A stretch of 53,986 bases of DNA from Phormidesmis priestleyi BC1401 (GCF_001650195.1 NZ_LXYR01000035.1:1-53986); one strand, 5' to 3'; shown: positions 34,807-44,821, numbered from the stretch's first letter. Made by a program: numbers and translations. Notes: a model not told the origin generated them from the sequence alone.

Positions 34807-35019
34807 ACGGTTCTTGATTAGCCCACAGACTAAGGAAACTTTTAGAGAAACTTGGTTTAGAGAAGGGTTGAACTGAAATCTTCTTGCATGAATCCCAGAC
34901 AGCAGTCGGTTTACGCAAGTAGTCTACTGAATCTAAGAGTTCTGCCTTTTTCAAGAGGTAAATCTCAGATCAACAACCTTAAGCAGGATAACGCTTGTCT
35001 TGGCGCTCAACCAGGTAGT

Positions 35020-36141
35020 TTAGCTCAATTGCGTCCGAAACTTATAGGTGCTAATTGCCAGTAGAGCGATAGCAAAAGCTGTCAGGGCAAGCGCTTCGGG
35101 GTAAAGCACGTCTAACCCGCTGCCTTTAAGCAAAAGACTCCGAGCAATTTTGACATAGTGCCGCAGAGGGTTGAACAGCGACAAGATCTGAAAAAATCGC
35201 GGCATACTCTCAATGGGCGCGATCGCCCCTGATAGTTGAATGAGCGGCAAATTGATGAAAAACGACGTGAGAATCGCCTGCTGCTGGCTCCGCGAAATCG
35301 TGGCTAAGAGAAACCCAATCCCGATGCCGACGCAAATATAGAGTCCTGAAAAGCCCATGAATAAGAAAAAGTTTCCGCGAAAGGGGACGTGAAAGACCAG
35401 CGTAGCAACGGTGACTGCCAGCATGACTTCTCCTAACAGCAAGACAAATAGCGGCACCACTTTCGCCAGAATAATCTCCCAGGCGGCGGCTGGAGTCATC
35501 AATAACTGCTCTAACGTGCCCGTATCTTTTTCGCGCACTACAGTTGCCGTTGATACAAGTGAGCTACCCAAATTCAGCACCAGCCCCAAAACTCCAGGAA
35601 CGATAAACCAGCTAGAAACCAACCCCGGATTGTAGAGGATGGTGGCTTGAGTCTCGATCGCGGCTGAACTCTGAGGAGCGAGTTTTTGACTGAATTGATT
35701 GATAATCTGCGCGGCATAACCACTGGCAATTCCGGCAGTGTTGGCATCGACCGCATCGATTAGAACCTGCACTTCGGCAGAATGATCGCTCTTGAGATCG
35801 CGGTTAAACGTCGGCGGGATCACGAGTCCTGTCGTGACTTCACCGCGCCGGACTTGCTCCCCCAAAATCTGCTCGTTGGGAGGAGCGCGATCGACTTGAA
35901 ACACTCCATTTGCGGTGAGCGCTGACACCAATTCTCGGCTCATCGGCGTGTTGGAATAATCAACCACCCCCAATTTGAGGTTTTGCACATCGGGGTTCAA
36001 CGCCAACCCAAAAATCAATAGTTGCACCGTCGGCGGAAACACCAACAGAAAAATCAACTGTTTGTTCCGCAAAATCTGACCGATTTCTTTCACGGTCAAC
36101 ACCCAAAAGCGACTTTCAATTAAACGACGCAGCGGTTTCAT
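35020..36141 (-). CDS. ABC-2 type drug exporter permease (YbhR-like)
   Basis: 373 residues. One N-terminal membrane helix (LIFLLVFPPTVQLLIFGLAL), then a ~140-residue outside domain, then five helices (~175-370): ABC2_membrane_3 topology. Typical pieces are SNTPMSRELVSALTANGVFQ, REKDTGTLEQLLMTP and LSGAIAPIESMPRFFQILSL. It is probably a heterodimer half with the 36155 gene. Transcribed after it with a 13-base gap. Confidence 0.88.
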   Translation of the reverse strand: MKPLRRLIESRFWVLTVKEIGQILRNKQLIFLLVFPPTVQLLIFGLALNPDVQNLKLGVVDYSNTPMSRELVSALTANGVFQVDRAPPNEQILGEQVRRGEVTTGLVIPPTFNRDLKSDHSAEVQVLIDAVDANTAGIASGYAAQIINQFSQKLAPQSSAAIETQATILYNPGLVSSWFIVPGVLGLVLNLGSSLVSTATVVREKDTGTLEQLLMTPAAAWEIILAKVVPLFVLLLGEVMLAVTVATLVFHVPFRGNFFLFMGFSGLYICVGIGIGFLLATISRSQQQAILTSFFINLPLIQLSGAIAPIESMPRFFQILSLFNPLRHYVKIARSLLLKGSGLDVLYPEALALTAFAIALLAISTYKFRTQLS

Positions 36142-36154
36142 AATCTATAGCCCT

Positions 36155-37258
36155 CTAGCCTGGTAACTGCATTCGACCCATGATGCGGCGGGCGATGCTA
36201 AACAGCACAAATGCCAACGCTGTTAGGCACGCGTGAGCCGTCCAAACGCCAGCCCATCCGGTGCCGCGCACAAACGCATCTCGGCTAATCTCAATAAAAT
36301 AGCGAGCCGGAACAATATAGGTCACGAGCGACAACGGAAACGGGATGTTGCTCAGGGGGTAGATAAATCCCGATAACAGCAGCGCCAACAGAAATCCAGC
36401 GCTGGCTACACCTTGAACCGCAACACTGCGATTGTTTGCCCGAACGCCAATGAGTAAGCCAAACATAATGCTAGCGATCAAAAAGATACCCGTCCCGATT
36501 ATAAAAGGAGTCGGATCACCCACAAACCAAATGCGAAAGACGGCACATCCTAACGCGATGACAAACAGCGCTTGCCCAATGCCCACCACGAAGTAAGCAA
36601 GACATTTGCCCAACAGCAGCTCAGCCGCACTGATGCTAGAGGCGTAGGTTTGCAAAATGGTGCCCTGCTCTTTTTCTCGCGACATCGCCAACGCTGCCAA
36701 CAGTGACGGATAGATTGCCAAAATCACGCCAAACACTCCCGGCACGATGTAGAGCGATTCTTGCCGCCCCGGATTGAACCACAGTCTTGTTCGAGCGATG
36801 ATTTTGCTGGTTCCCGCCGTCAATCCCTGATTCTGCACAAACGATCGAGTGAATGCCTGAATGCTGTTCTTGATCACTCGCGCATTGTTGACATCAGTGC
36901 CGTCAATTAAGACCTGGATCGTACTGGTTTTTCCGGCGGTAATCTCTCGATTAAAATCGGACGGAATGATCACAGCGGCTTTGCCAATGCCACGATCGAG
37001 CGCATCCAGTGGGTCAGATCCGCTCCACCGAACTGGAACAAATTGATTAGTTTCATATATTCCCTCGCTATATCGGCGACTGAGATTGCTGCGATCGAGA
37101 TCTTGCACCACGATCGAGATATTTTTTGCCTCTAATCGGATGGCAAACCCGAAGATAAACAGCGTCATCACAGGCAAAATAAAGGCAAGCGCCAGGGTGA
37201 GGCGATCGCGACGAAATTGCGCTAATTCTTTACGGCACTGAGCGAGAATTCGTTTCAT
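36155..37258 (-). CDS. ABC-2 type drug exporter permease (YbhS-like)
   Basis: 367 residues with the same topology as its neighbour. LTLALAFILPVMTLFIFGFA, QDLDRSNLSRRYSEGIYETN, SREKEQGTILQTYASSISAA and LSGFIYPLSNIPFPLSLVTY all fit the family. Its ATG overlaps the stop of the ATPase gene (4 bases, 37255-37258), indicating translational coupling. Two unequal permease genes with one fused ATPase is the ybhFSR layout. Confidence 0.88.
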   Translation of the reverse strand: MKRILAQCRKELAQFRRDRLTLALAFILPVMTLFIFGFAIRLEAKNISIVVQDLDRSNLSRRYSEGIYETNQFVPVRWSGSDPLDALDRGIGKAAVIIPSDFNREITAGKTSTIQVLIDGTDVNNARVIKNSIQAFTRSFVQNQGLTAGTSKIIARTRLWFNPGRQESLYIVPGVFGVILAIYPSLLAALAMSREKEQGTILQTYASSISAAELLLGKCLAYFVVGIGQALFVIALGCAVFRIWFVGDPTPFIIGTGIFLIASIMFGLLIGVRANNRSVAVQGVASAGFLLALLLSGFIYPLSNIPFPLSLVTYIVPARYFIEISRDAFVRGTGWAGVWTAHACLTALAFVLFSIARRIMGRMQLPG

Positions 37259-39261
37259 GATGGCTGCGGTTCCTTTGGAGTTGCGTGAGCCGAGCGCTGC
37301 ACGACTCCGATAAAGGCATCTTCGAGCGAGAAGGGAATCGGACGTAAAGAATGAACGGTGAGATTGGCAGCGTCGAGACGCGATCGCAGATTGGGAATGT
37401 CTCGATCAGGATCATCAACGACGACGTGTAGGCGATCGGCAAAGATTGAAACCCGCCAAGACTCCATCTGCTGTTTGAGTAGATTAGAAGCCGCTTGAGT
37501 TTGGTCAGTGATCACTTCAATCAACTGTCCCGGCTGGGATGCTTTGATCTGGCTGGGCGATCCTTCTGTGACGATTTCACCCGCCACCATAAAGCTCATG
37601 CGATTGCACTGTTCGGCTTCTTCTAAATAGTGGGTAGTGACCAAAATCGCGGTGCCATTGCGAGCAAAATCGTTGATCAATTTCCAAAATTGGCGACGGG
37701 CTAGGGGATCAACGCCGGAGGTCGGCTCGTCGAGAAATAAAATATCGGGTTCGTGCATGACCGAAGCACCAAACGCGACGCGCTGTTTCCAACCGCCCGG
37801 AAGCTGTCCGGTGATCAGGGTTTCTCGTCCTTCGAGTCCGCAGGTGGCGATCACCCAGTCAATTTTTTCGCGTCTCAGCCTGCGAGGTACGCCATATATG
37901 CCGCTATAGAATTCCAGGTTTTGCAGAATGGTCAGGTCATCGTAAAGGGTGAATTTTTGGCTCATATAGCCGATGCGTCGCCTGAGTTCACTACTGCGGA
38001 GATTGCCGCGTTCTCCTCCGAGGGAAATATCGCCAGAACTCTCAGGAAGCAAGCCACACAGCATTTTAATCGTGGTCGTTTTCCCGGCTCCGTTGGCTCC
38101 GAGTAAGCCAAAAATCTCCCCGTAGCGCACTTCGACATTGACATTTTTAACGGCTTGAAAGCTGCCAAAATTCCGATTTAGGTTGTGAGAATAGATCGCA
38201 AAATCAGACGAGGAATTTTTAGTAACATCGCGATTGCCGCCTCTCGATCGCGGAAACGCCAAAGACTGTGGTGCCGATCCCTGCTGACGCAATCGAGTCA
38301 CAAACACATTTTCTAGCGTAGGTTCAGCCAGATCGATCGTGGCAGCTTGCAGGTGATGTTGCTGAAATAATTCGCGCACCTCAGCCTCCCCGATTTGGGG
38401 ATCATTCACCAGCACATCTAGGCGATCGCCAAAGGTCTGCACATCTGCAATAGAGCCGGACTCAGATGCCTCGGTCAACACTTGCTCGGCGGCTTGCAAC
38501 TGGAGCGTATGCACTTCGAGACGATATAGTCCTAAACTGTTTCTCAACTCAGCAGGCGTGCCAATTTGCTGAATCTGACCGTCATACATTAGCCCGATGC
38601 GATTGCAGCGTTCTGCCTCGTCTAGATAAGGAGTTGCCACCACGATCGTCACTCCTTCCTCAGAAGCCAGTGCCGCCAACACATCCCAAAACTCGCGCCG
38701 AGAGACGGGATCAACGCCCGTTGTGGGTTCGTCGAGCAGCAGCACTTGAGGCTGAGATATCAGCGCACAGCACAGCGCAAGTTTTTGCTTCATGCCCCCC
38801 GATAGCTCTCCGGCAAGACGATCGCCAAAGTTCTCTAAGTTCATCAAGCGCAGATATTTTTCGCGCCGCTCAGAAAACTGGCGATCGGGCACTTGTCTAA
38901 GTCCGCTCACATAGCGTAAGTTTTCATCAATGCTGAGGTCGAGATAGAGCGAAAATTGCTGAGTCAAATATCCGATCATCAATCGCGCATCTCGTGGCGG
39001 TTGCCCCAACACTTTCACATCTCCGGTAGTCGCCTCCATCACGCCGCCCAGAATGTGAAATGTCGTGGTTTTGCCTGCGCCATCGGGTCCGATCAGCCCA
39101 AAGACTTCGCCGCGCTTCACCGCAAAATCGACTCCTCGAACTGCCGCCACCCGATCGTAGTGTTTGTGCAATCCGACCACGCGAATTACATCATCTAAAG
39201 ACGCAAGACTTGGATCTCGGGCTTCTGGGATCGCACTACTCGCCACCGTTTTTTGAATCAT
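37255..39261 (-). CDS. Fused double ABC ATPase of drug exporter (YbhF-like)
   Basis: 668 residues, two ABC modules in one chain. Module 1 has Walker A GPDGAGKTTT (~58), signature LSGGMKQK and Walker B LLLDEPTTGVDP. Module 2 has Walker A GANGAGKTTTIK, signature LPGGWKQR (changed from LSGGQ) and Walker B LFLDEPTSGVDP. Each module carries a C-terminal tail of the kind seen in ABC-2 transporters. It should power the two permeases encoded downstream. The altered second signature may mean asymmetric ATP use. Confidence 0.9.
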   Translation of the reverse strand: MIQKTVASSAIPEARDPSLASLDDVIRVVGLHKHYDRVAAVRGVDFAVKRGEVFGLIGPDGAGKTTTFHILGGVMEATTGDVKVLGQPPRDARLMIGYLTQQFSLYLDLSIDENLRYVSGLRQVPDRQFSERREKYLRLMNLENFGDRLAGELSGGMKQKLALCCALISQPQVLLLDEPTTGVDPVSRREFWDVLAALASEEGVTIVVATPYLDEAERCNRIGLMYDGQIQQIGTPAELRNSLGLYRLEVHTLQLQAAEQVLTEASESGSIADVQTFGDRLDVLVNDPQIGEAEVRELFQQHHLQAATIDLAEPTLENVFVTRLRQQGSAPQSLAFPRSRGGNRDVTKNSSSDFAIYSHNLNRNFGSFQAVKNVNVEVRYGEIFGLLGANGAGKTTTIKMLCGLLPESSGDISLGGERGNLRSSELRRRIGYMSQKFTLYDDLTILQNLEFYSGIYGVPRRLRREKIDWVIATCGLEGRETLITGQLPGGWKQRVAFGASVMHEPDILFLDEPTSGVDPLARRQFWKLINDFARNGTAILVTTHYLEEAEQCNRMSFMVAGEIVTEGSPSQIKASQPGQLIEVITDQTQAASNLLKQQMESWRVSIFADRLHVVVDDPDRDIPNLRSRLDAANLTVHSLRPIPFSLEDAFIGVVQRSAHATPKEPQPS

Positions 39262-39282
39262 GACTCCAACCTCCAGAGGCGA

Positions 39283-40587
39283 TTATTGGGTCTTTAAAGA
39301 GATTTCTCCATCGGCTGGCATTCCTGGTTTTGCAAAACCCTTGGGATCGTCGATCGTTAATTTGACCCCAAACACCTGTTTGACTCGATCGTTGCGAAAG
39401 TAAATATTTTCGGGCGTGAACGAGGCTTTGGCATCGATCGCCGACACCTTTGCAGCCAGCCCTTGAGTTGGGTTAGAGTCGAGAAAAACCTTGGCAGATT
39501 GACCGACCCGAACCTTACCGATGTCGCCTTCTGGGACATAGCCTCGCAGATAAACCAAATTCAAATCCATCACGGTCAGCATCGTTTTACCCGCAGCGAC
39601 GACTGCCCCAGGCTCGATCGGACGTGCCGTGACGATTCCTGCGATCGGGCTGGTTACATTCAAATAATTAAGCTGCGCCTGAATCTCTTTTTGCTTTGCT
39701 TGAGCTGTTTTGATTTGTGCCTGTGTCTGTTTGAGTTGAGCCACTGCCTGCTGGCGCTGCTGATAAAACCCCGACAGTTGCGCGTCTCGAATGTCAGGAT
39801 TTAGCCCCGTCGTTTTCACTTGAGCAAAGCCTCCCTGCGCCGCCTTCAACTGATCCCGCGTCGCATTCACACCCGCCCGACGCGCTAAAAGCGTTGCCTG
39901 AGCCGTCTCAACCGAGGCTTGAGCTGTCTCAAAGGCGGTCTGCGACTGGTCAAACTGCTGGCGATCGACTGCGCCTTGAGACACTAGCTGGGCATAGCGA
40001 TCGCGGTCAGTGGCAGCAAATCTCTGCGTTGCCTGAGACTGTCTGACCTGCGCCTCAGCTTGTTTGACTTGGGCGATCGCTTCTGCCAGTTGAGCAGTTG
40101 CCGCCGAAACCGTCGCTTGCGCCTGACTGATTCGCCCGGTGGCATCGCCTTTTGACTGTTTGAGATTTAACTCTGCCTCACGAATCTTGCTGTCAATTCC
40201 GTCAATTTGAGCCTGTGCCTGTTGCGCTTGTTGTTGAGCCGCCGTCACCGTTGACCTCGCGCCCCTAAGCTGTGCCTGAATTTCTTCATCATTGATCCGC
40301 ACCAAGACCTGCCCTTTTTTAACTTCATCGCCCTCCCGCACCGCGATGAAATTCACCCGTCCACCCGTTTTTGCGCCGATGTCGGTTTCATAGCCTTCGA
40401 GCCGTCCGCTCAGGTGCAGGGCAGTTGGCTCTGGGTGAGGCATCAACCGCCAGATTCCATAGCCAATCCCGGCGATCGCTAGCCCGATCGGAACTAACAA
40501 CAAAGGTTTAGGAACCTGCCGCCCTTTTGGTTTTGACGGCGGAGAATCTGGGAGATGCTCGGTGGGTGGGGGAACAAGCTGAGTCAT
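39283..40587 (-). CDS. HlyD/EmrA-type membrane fusion protein (YbhG-like)
   Basis: 434 residues from ATG 40587; a TTG start at 40641 is in frame but less likely. A short cytosolic Pro-rich tail is followed by one membrane helix (LLLVPIGLAIAGIGYGIWRL). Then comes a lipoyl-like half (GGRVNFIAVREGDEVKKGQV), a long Gln/Ala-rich coiled-coil hairpin (~110-300), the second lipoyl half (LNVTSPIAGIVTARPIEPGA) and a beta-barrel. It links the inner-membrane ABC exporter to TolC across the periplasm. It is the first gene of the leftward operon, divergent from the TetR regulator. Confidence 0.88.
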   Translation of the reverse strand: MTQLVPPPTEHLPDSPPSKPKGRQVPKPLLLVPIGLAIAGIGYGIWRLMPHPEPTALHLSGRLEGYETDIGAKTGGRVNFIAVREGDEVKKGQVLVRINDEEIQAQLRGARSTVTAAQQQAQQAQAQIDGIDSKIREAELNLKQSKGDATGRISQAQATVSAATAQLAEAIAQVKQAEAQVRQSQATQRFAATDRDRYAQLVSQGAVDRQQFDQSQTAFETAQASVETAQATLLARRAGVNATRDQLKAAQGGFAQVKTTGLNPDIRDAQLSGFYQQRQQAVAQLKQTQAQIKTAQAKQKEIQAQLNYLNVTSPIAGIVTARPIEPGAVVAAGKTMLTVMDLNLVYLRGYVPEGDIGKVRVGQSAKVFLDSNPTQGLAAKVSAIDAKASFTPENIYFRNDRVKQVFGVKLTIDDPKGFAKPGMPADGEISLKTQ

Positions 40588-40649
40588 GGTAGTAAGCCGA
40601 TTGGAGGATGAGGAGACTCTTACCGCTGTAAAATGCTTCAAGATTACCG

Positions 40650-40674
40650 ATCATACTAGACGGTCTAGTATGAT
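40650..40674. promoter_or_regulatory. Perfect 25-bp palindrome, probable TetR operator
   Basis: Arms ATCATACTAGAC (40650-40661) and GTCTAGTATGAT (40663-40674) flank a single central base. The site is in the 180-base region between the divergent efflux operon (start 40587) and the TetR gene (start 40768). A 12-bp exact dyad in this position is what a TetR dimer binds. It probably represses both directions until a drug or metabolite binds the regulator. Confidence 0.8.
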
Positions 40675-40767
40675 TGAACAACGCCTAATGGAAAAAGTTA
40701 ATACTCAAGAGAAGCGTCATTCCTCTGCTGTAGATGACTTAAGCCTTACCTCACGATCCGCCCCTCC

Positions 40768-41376
40768 ATGACCTCACCCAACGTTGTTCCATTTAGCATC
40801 ACGCCCAAGCAAGAGCAGATTTTGCAGGGAGCTATGCGCGTGTTTCTCAGTTGCGGCTATGCAGGCACCAGCATGGATCGCGTTGCCACAGAAGCGAGCG
40901 TTTCTAAGCAGACGATTTACAGCCACTTTGTGAATAAAGAAGGGCTGTTTAAAGCACTATTAGAATGGATGACGCTTTCCCGATTTCGAGAAGTGTATGA
41001 CGGGAGCCGTTTATGCGGTGAGCCTGCAATCTTGTTGCGGCAAATCGCGAAGATCTATAGCTTCAGAGTCGCAGATCAGAATTATTTGTGTTTGATCAGG
41101 CTGATTATTGGAGAGTCCGATCGCTTTCCAGAATTAGCAAAACTGTTTACAACAACGGTGATTCAGCAGGGGCAACAGTTACTTAGCCAATACTTTGAGG
41201 CGCATCCAGAACTCGGCATCGATGACCCCGAAGCCGTCGCTCAAATTTTTTTCGGTTCTCTCGTCTCGTATATGCTGGTGCAGCATATTCTCCACGGCAA
41301 AGACGTGATGCCAATGGACTACGATCGTTTAGTTACAAGCCTGATTCACTTAGTTCTCGCGCAAAGTTCCAGATAA
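40768..41376 (+). CDS. TetR/AcrR family transcriptional regulator
   Basis: 202 residues. The N-terminal HTH reads LQGAMRVFLSCGYAGTSMDR followed by VATEASVSKQTIYSHFVNKE, standard for TetR. The C-terminal ~140 residues are helical, form the ligand/dimer domain and contain FRVADQNYLCLIRLIIGES, as in the CecR/AcrR group. It is divergent from the exporter, and the palindrome at 40650-40674 is its likely operator. The closest organisational parallel is E. coli CecR with ybhGFSR. Inducer unknown. Confidence 0.9.
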   Translation: MTSPNVVPFSITPKQEQILQGAMRVFLSCGYAGTSMDRVATEASVSKQTIYSHFVNKEGLFKALLEWMTLSRFREVYDGSRLCGEPAILLRQIAKIYSFRVADQNYLCLIRLIIGESDRFPELAKLFTTTVIQQGQQLLSQYFEAHPELGIDDPEAVAQIFFGSLVSYMLVQHILHGKDVMPMDYDRLVTSLIHLVLAQSSR

Positions 41377-41665
41377 TCAACAGTTCGGGCAGTTTTAATT
41401 AACCAACGATAAAATGCGGGCTTCAGCCTCTGTCTCAAACTGGTACTTCATCCATCATTACTTGAATTCTGTGAGGCGGCACTGAGTCTTTGCTCACTAC
41501 AGCAAACCCCTATCAAATACTGCTCTGAGGAGGAAAACTACCCCGATCGACAGAGTTCGTAACGCTTTACTAAGCTTAATCTTGTGCTTGATAGGTCACA
41601 ACACAACAGACTTTATATAGCTTGTAATCGCTGTGTCTCCTACAAGAAGTCCTAAAAAATCAACT

Positions 41666-42538
41666 ATGCAAAGCCAAGAATTTCGTCCGACCTCTGAAGA
41701 TATTGCAGGGCAGAAGCTTCCCTATCCTGCTAGTCAAGAAGACATGATGCCTGCCCCTGACAGCGATCTCTCTAACTATCTGCCAGCCGGAAAACTTCGA
41801 GGCAAAGTTGCGCTGATTACAGGAGGCGATTCTGGAATTGGACGGGCGGTCGCGATCGCGTTTGCAATGGAAGGAGCCGACGTTGCGATTTTCTACAACG
41901 AGAACGATGCCGATGCAAAAACCACCTGCGAGATAGTCGAGTCAAAAGGAAAGCGCTGCTTGGCGATTAAAGGAGACGTTCGCAAATCTGAAGACTGTCG
42001 CCATGCAATAGATCACGTTGTCACTGAGTTGGGCGGACTCAATATTCTCGTCAACAATGCAGCGTATCAAATGGCTCAAAAAAAGTTTGAAGACGTGAGC
42101 GAAGAGCAGTTTCGTCGCACGCTCGAAACCAATATTTTTGGTTATTTCTACATGGCAAAAGCCGCGCTTCCTCACCTCAAAGAAGACGATGCCATCATCA
42201 ACACAGGCAGCATTGTTGGATTAGTCGGCAATGAGATGCTGATTGATTATTGCGCGAGCAAAGGTGCTATTCATGCGTTCACCAAAGCGTTAGCGTTAAA
42301 CTTAGGATCGCGTAAGATTCGCGTTAACGCAGTCGCTCCCGGTCCGGTTTGGACTCCGAATATCCCAGCAACGATGCCGATCGAGGAAGTCGAAAATTTT
42401 GGTCATGAAGTAGCGATGGGTCGTCCGGGTCAACCCGAAGAGCTTGCTCCAGCTTATGTTTTTCTAGCATCGCAAGACTCAAGCTTTATGACTGGCAGCA
42501 TTGTAGAAGTGACTGGCGGCAAATTGTCGAGTGGTTGA
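41666..42538 (+). CDS. Short-chain dehydrogenase/reductase
   Basis: 290 residues from ATG 41666; a GTG at 41633 is also in frame. A ~45-residue lead with the YhdG/YhxC-type EDIAGQKLPYPASQEDMMPA pattern precedes the Rossmann fold. The NAD(P) motif is TGGDSGIG (52-59), with NNAAY, and the catalytic residues are Ser182, Tyr195 and Lys199 (YCASK). VAPGPVWTPNIPATMP and the VTGGKLSSG end are typical of the family. It precedes the GMC and GH1 genes on the same strand, probably as one operon. Confidence 0.9.
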   Translation: MQSQEFRPTSEDIAGQKLPYPASQEDMMPAPDSDLSNYLPAGKLRGKVALITGGDSGIGRAVAIAFAMEGADVAIFYNENDADAKTTCEIVESKGKRCLAIKGDVRKSEDCRHAIDHVVTELGGLNILVNNAAYQMAQKKFEDVSEEQFRRTLETNIFGYFYMAKAALPHLKEDDAIINTGSIVGLVGNEMLIDYCASKGAIHAFTKALALNLGSRKIRVNAVAPGPVWTPNIPATMPIEEVENFGHEVAMGRPGQPEELAPAYVFLASQDSSFMTGSIVEVTGGKLSSG

Positions 42539-42604
42539 TTAGACTTTTCAGATCCACAAAACTTTCATCAAGCAAAGGGCTTAGTTCTTTACTCAACGCT
42601 AACA

Positions 42605-44806
42605 ATGGAGCAGAGTCCTTATCCATCAGGAACGGTTCGTCAGCTACTCAAAACCTCATACGTCACACCCAAAACAAAGGACGTTCTCGAAGCGAGATTG
42701 GCAGAGAGTTCTACCTTAAAGCCTAGCTTTTTTGACACAGCATCTTTTGCAATTTTGCAAGCAGTATCCGATCGTTTCATCTCCCAATCTCACGGCATCG
42801 ATCTGGCTGGCGCGCTCGATCGACGCTTGGCAATCAACACGGGAGACGGCTGGCGATATAACACGATGCCCCCTGACCCGATCGCCCATCAAGCGGGGTT
42901 GCAGGGAATCGAAGAGAGCGCTCAGATTATGTTCGATCGTAGCTTTATCTCATTATCCGAGATAGAGCAAGACATACTACTAAACAGCCTTCAGCAGGGC
43001 ACAGCACCCGGAGAAACTTGGCAACAGATTCCTGCATCGCGATACTTTGAAGAGTTGCTGGTAGAACTCACTGAGACCTACTACAGCCATCCACTTGCAC
43101 AAGAGGAAATTGGCTATGTAGGAATGGCAGATGCACAAGGTTGGAACGCGATCGGACTAAACCAGTTAGAATCTTGGGAACCCCAAATTGGAGAAGCTAT
43201 TCCGTCGCGGGTGATGCAGACACCAACGCTTCAGACAACCCAAGTTGGATTGCAAGAAACTATTGATTTGCAACGCTATGCATTAACCGATGTTGTCGAT
43301 GCAGTAGTGATTGGCACAGGCGCAGGTGGGGCACCTCTATTAGCACGATTGGCACAAGCAGGACTTCGCGTCGTCGCTTTAGAAGCGGGACAATATTGGA
43401 ATCCTGCTGAAGATTTTGCAACCGATGAACGATCGCAGTCTAAGCTGTTTTGGCGAGACGAGCGGCTCAGTGCAGGCGAAGACCCGATCGCGTTTGGCAG
43501 CAATAATTCTGGAATCGGAGTAGGTGGCTCTACGCTGCACTACACCGCGTATGTGCCCAGACCTCACCCCGACGACTTTCATCTCCATCGAGACTTTGGA
43601 GTCGGCATGGATTGGGCAGTCCAATACGATGACCTGAAACCCTACTACGACGAGGTAGAAAATTTTCTCGGCGTTTCGGGCGCGTCTCCCTACTTGTGGG
43701 AACCCGATCGCAAACCCTATCCGCTGCCGCCGCTGCCGCTCAATGGCGCAGCACAACTGATGCAGCGAGGATGCGACTCACTGGGCATTCAGACTTCTCC
43801 TGCGGCAAATGCGGCAGTGTCGGCACCCTATTTTCAACCCGGCGTGGGCTGGAGAGCCGCCTGCACGAATCGCGGATTTTGTCAGGCAGGCTGCACCACA
43901 GGCGCAAAAGCCAGTATGGATGTCACGTTCATTCCGCTGGCGATCGAGCATGGGGCTGAGGTGCGATCTAACTGCTTTGTGACGGGGTTTGAGCGCGATC
44001 CAGAAGGTCGAATCACCGCCGTAATCTATGTGCAGGCAGGAGAAGAAAAACGTCAGCGGTGCGGCACCGTGTTTTTGTGCGCGGGCGCGATCGAGACTCC
44101 GCGATTGCTCTTGCTCAACAATCTCGCGAACTCTAGCGGTCAAGTCGGACGCAACTTTATGGCGCATCCGGGTGTGCAGGTGTGGGGACAGTTTTCAGAA
44201 GACATCAGACCGTATAAAGGCATTCCCGGTGGGTTGATCTCAGAGGACACACACCGCCCAAAGGATGCGAATTTTGCAGGCGGATATCTGCTGCAAAGTA
44301 TTGGCGTGATGCCTGTCACTTATGCCTCGCAGGTCGCACGAGGAACAGGATGGTGGGGCGATCGCTTACACTCTCACATGATTCAATACAATCACACGGC
44401 TGGTATCAATATTCTGGGAGAGTGCCTTCCCTCTGAGCATAACTATCTGGAATTGTCAGACGAACGGGACGATCGAGGATTGCCGAAACCTCGCGTTCAC
44501 TTCACCAATGGCGAAAATGAACGCCGCATGATCGCTCACGCAGAGTCGTTAATGCGTCAGATTTGGGAAGCTGCGGGTGCGGAGAATCTGTGGACATTTC
44601 AGCGCAGCGCTCACACGATCGGAACGTGTCGCATGGGCACCGATCCCGCTCAATCCGTGGTCAATCCAGACGGCAAGGCATTCGATGTGCCAAACCTTTA
44701 TATCATGGACAATTCAATCTTTCCGAGTGCACTGAGTGTGAACCCCGCTCTCACGCTGATGGCACTCTCATTGAGAACTGCCGATCGCTTTCTCCAACAG
44801 ATTTAA
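42605..44806 (+). CDS. GMC oxidoreductase fused to an N-terminal gluconate-dehydrogenase-subunit-3-like domain
   Basis: 733 residues. Residues ~30-190 are helical and resemble the small subunit 3 of FAD-linked gluconate/sorbitol dehydrogenases (FFDTASFAILQAVSDRFISQ). Residues ~230-733 form a GMC-family FAD enzyme. Its Rossmann entry is DAVVIGTGAGGAPLLARLAQ, then GGSTLHYTAYVPRP, FLCAGAIETPRLLLL, and the catalytic region SAHTIGTCRMGTDPAQSVVN with NPALTLMAL at the end. No signal peptide is seen. It probably oxidises a sugar or sugar alcohol. It lies between the SDR and GH1 genes, 66 and 15 bases apart. Confidence 0.88.
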   Translation: MEQSPYPSGTVRQLLKTSYVTPKTKDVLEARLAESSTLKPSFFDTASFAILQAVSDRFISQSHGIDLAGALDRRLAINTGDGWRYNTMPPDPIAHQAGLQGIEESAQIMFDRSFISLSEIEQDILLNSLQQGTAPGETWQQIPASRYFEELLVELTETYYSHPLAQEEIGYVGMADAQGWNAIGLNQLESWEPQIGEAIPSRVMQTPTLQTTQVGLQETIDLQRYALTDVVDAVVIGTGAGGAPLLARLAQAGLRVVALEAGQYWNPAEDFATDERSQSKLFWRDERLSAGEDPIAFGSNNSGIGVGGSTLHYTAYVPRPHPDDFHLHRDFGVGMDWAVQYDDLKPYYDEVENFLGVSGASPYLWEPDRKPYPLPPLPLNGAAQLMQRGCDSLGIQTSPAANAAVSAPYFQPGVGWRAACTNRGFCQAGCTTGAKASMDVTFIPLAIEHGAEVRSNCFVTGFERDPEGRITAVIYVQAGEEKRQRCGTVFLCAGAIETPRLLLLNNLANSSGQVGRNFMAHPGVQVWGQFSEDIRPYKGIPGGLISEDTHRPKDANFAGGYLLQSIGVMPVTYASQVARGTGWWGDRLHSHMIQYNHTAGINILGECLPSEHNYLELSDERDDRGLPKPRVHFTNGENERRMIAHAESLMRQIWEAAGAENLWTFQRSAHTIGTCRMGTDPAQSVVNPDGKAFDVPNLYIMDNSIFPSALSVNPALTLMALSLRTADRFLQQI

Positions 44807-44821
44807 TCAGGAATTAACACC

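Noticed and set aside
43379-44167. Two minus-strand ORFs (125 and 129 codons) inside the GMC gene
   Set aside because: They overlap conserved FAD-enzyme motifs on the plus strand and show no family signal.
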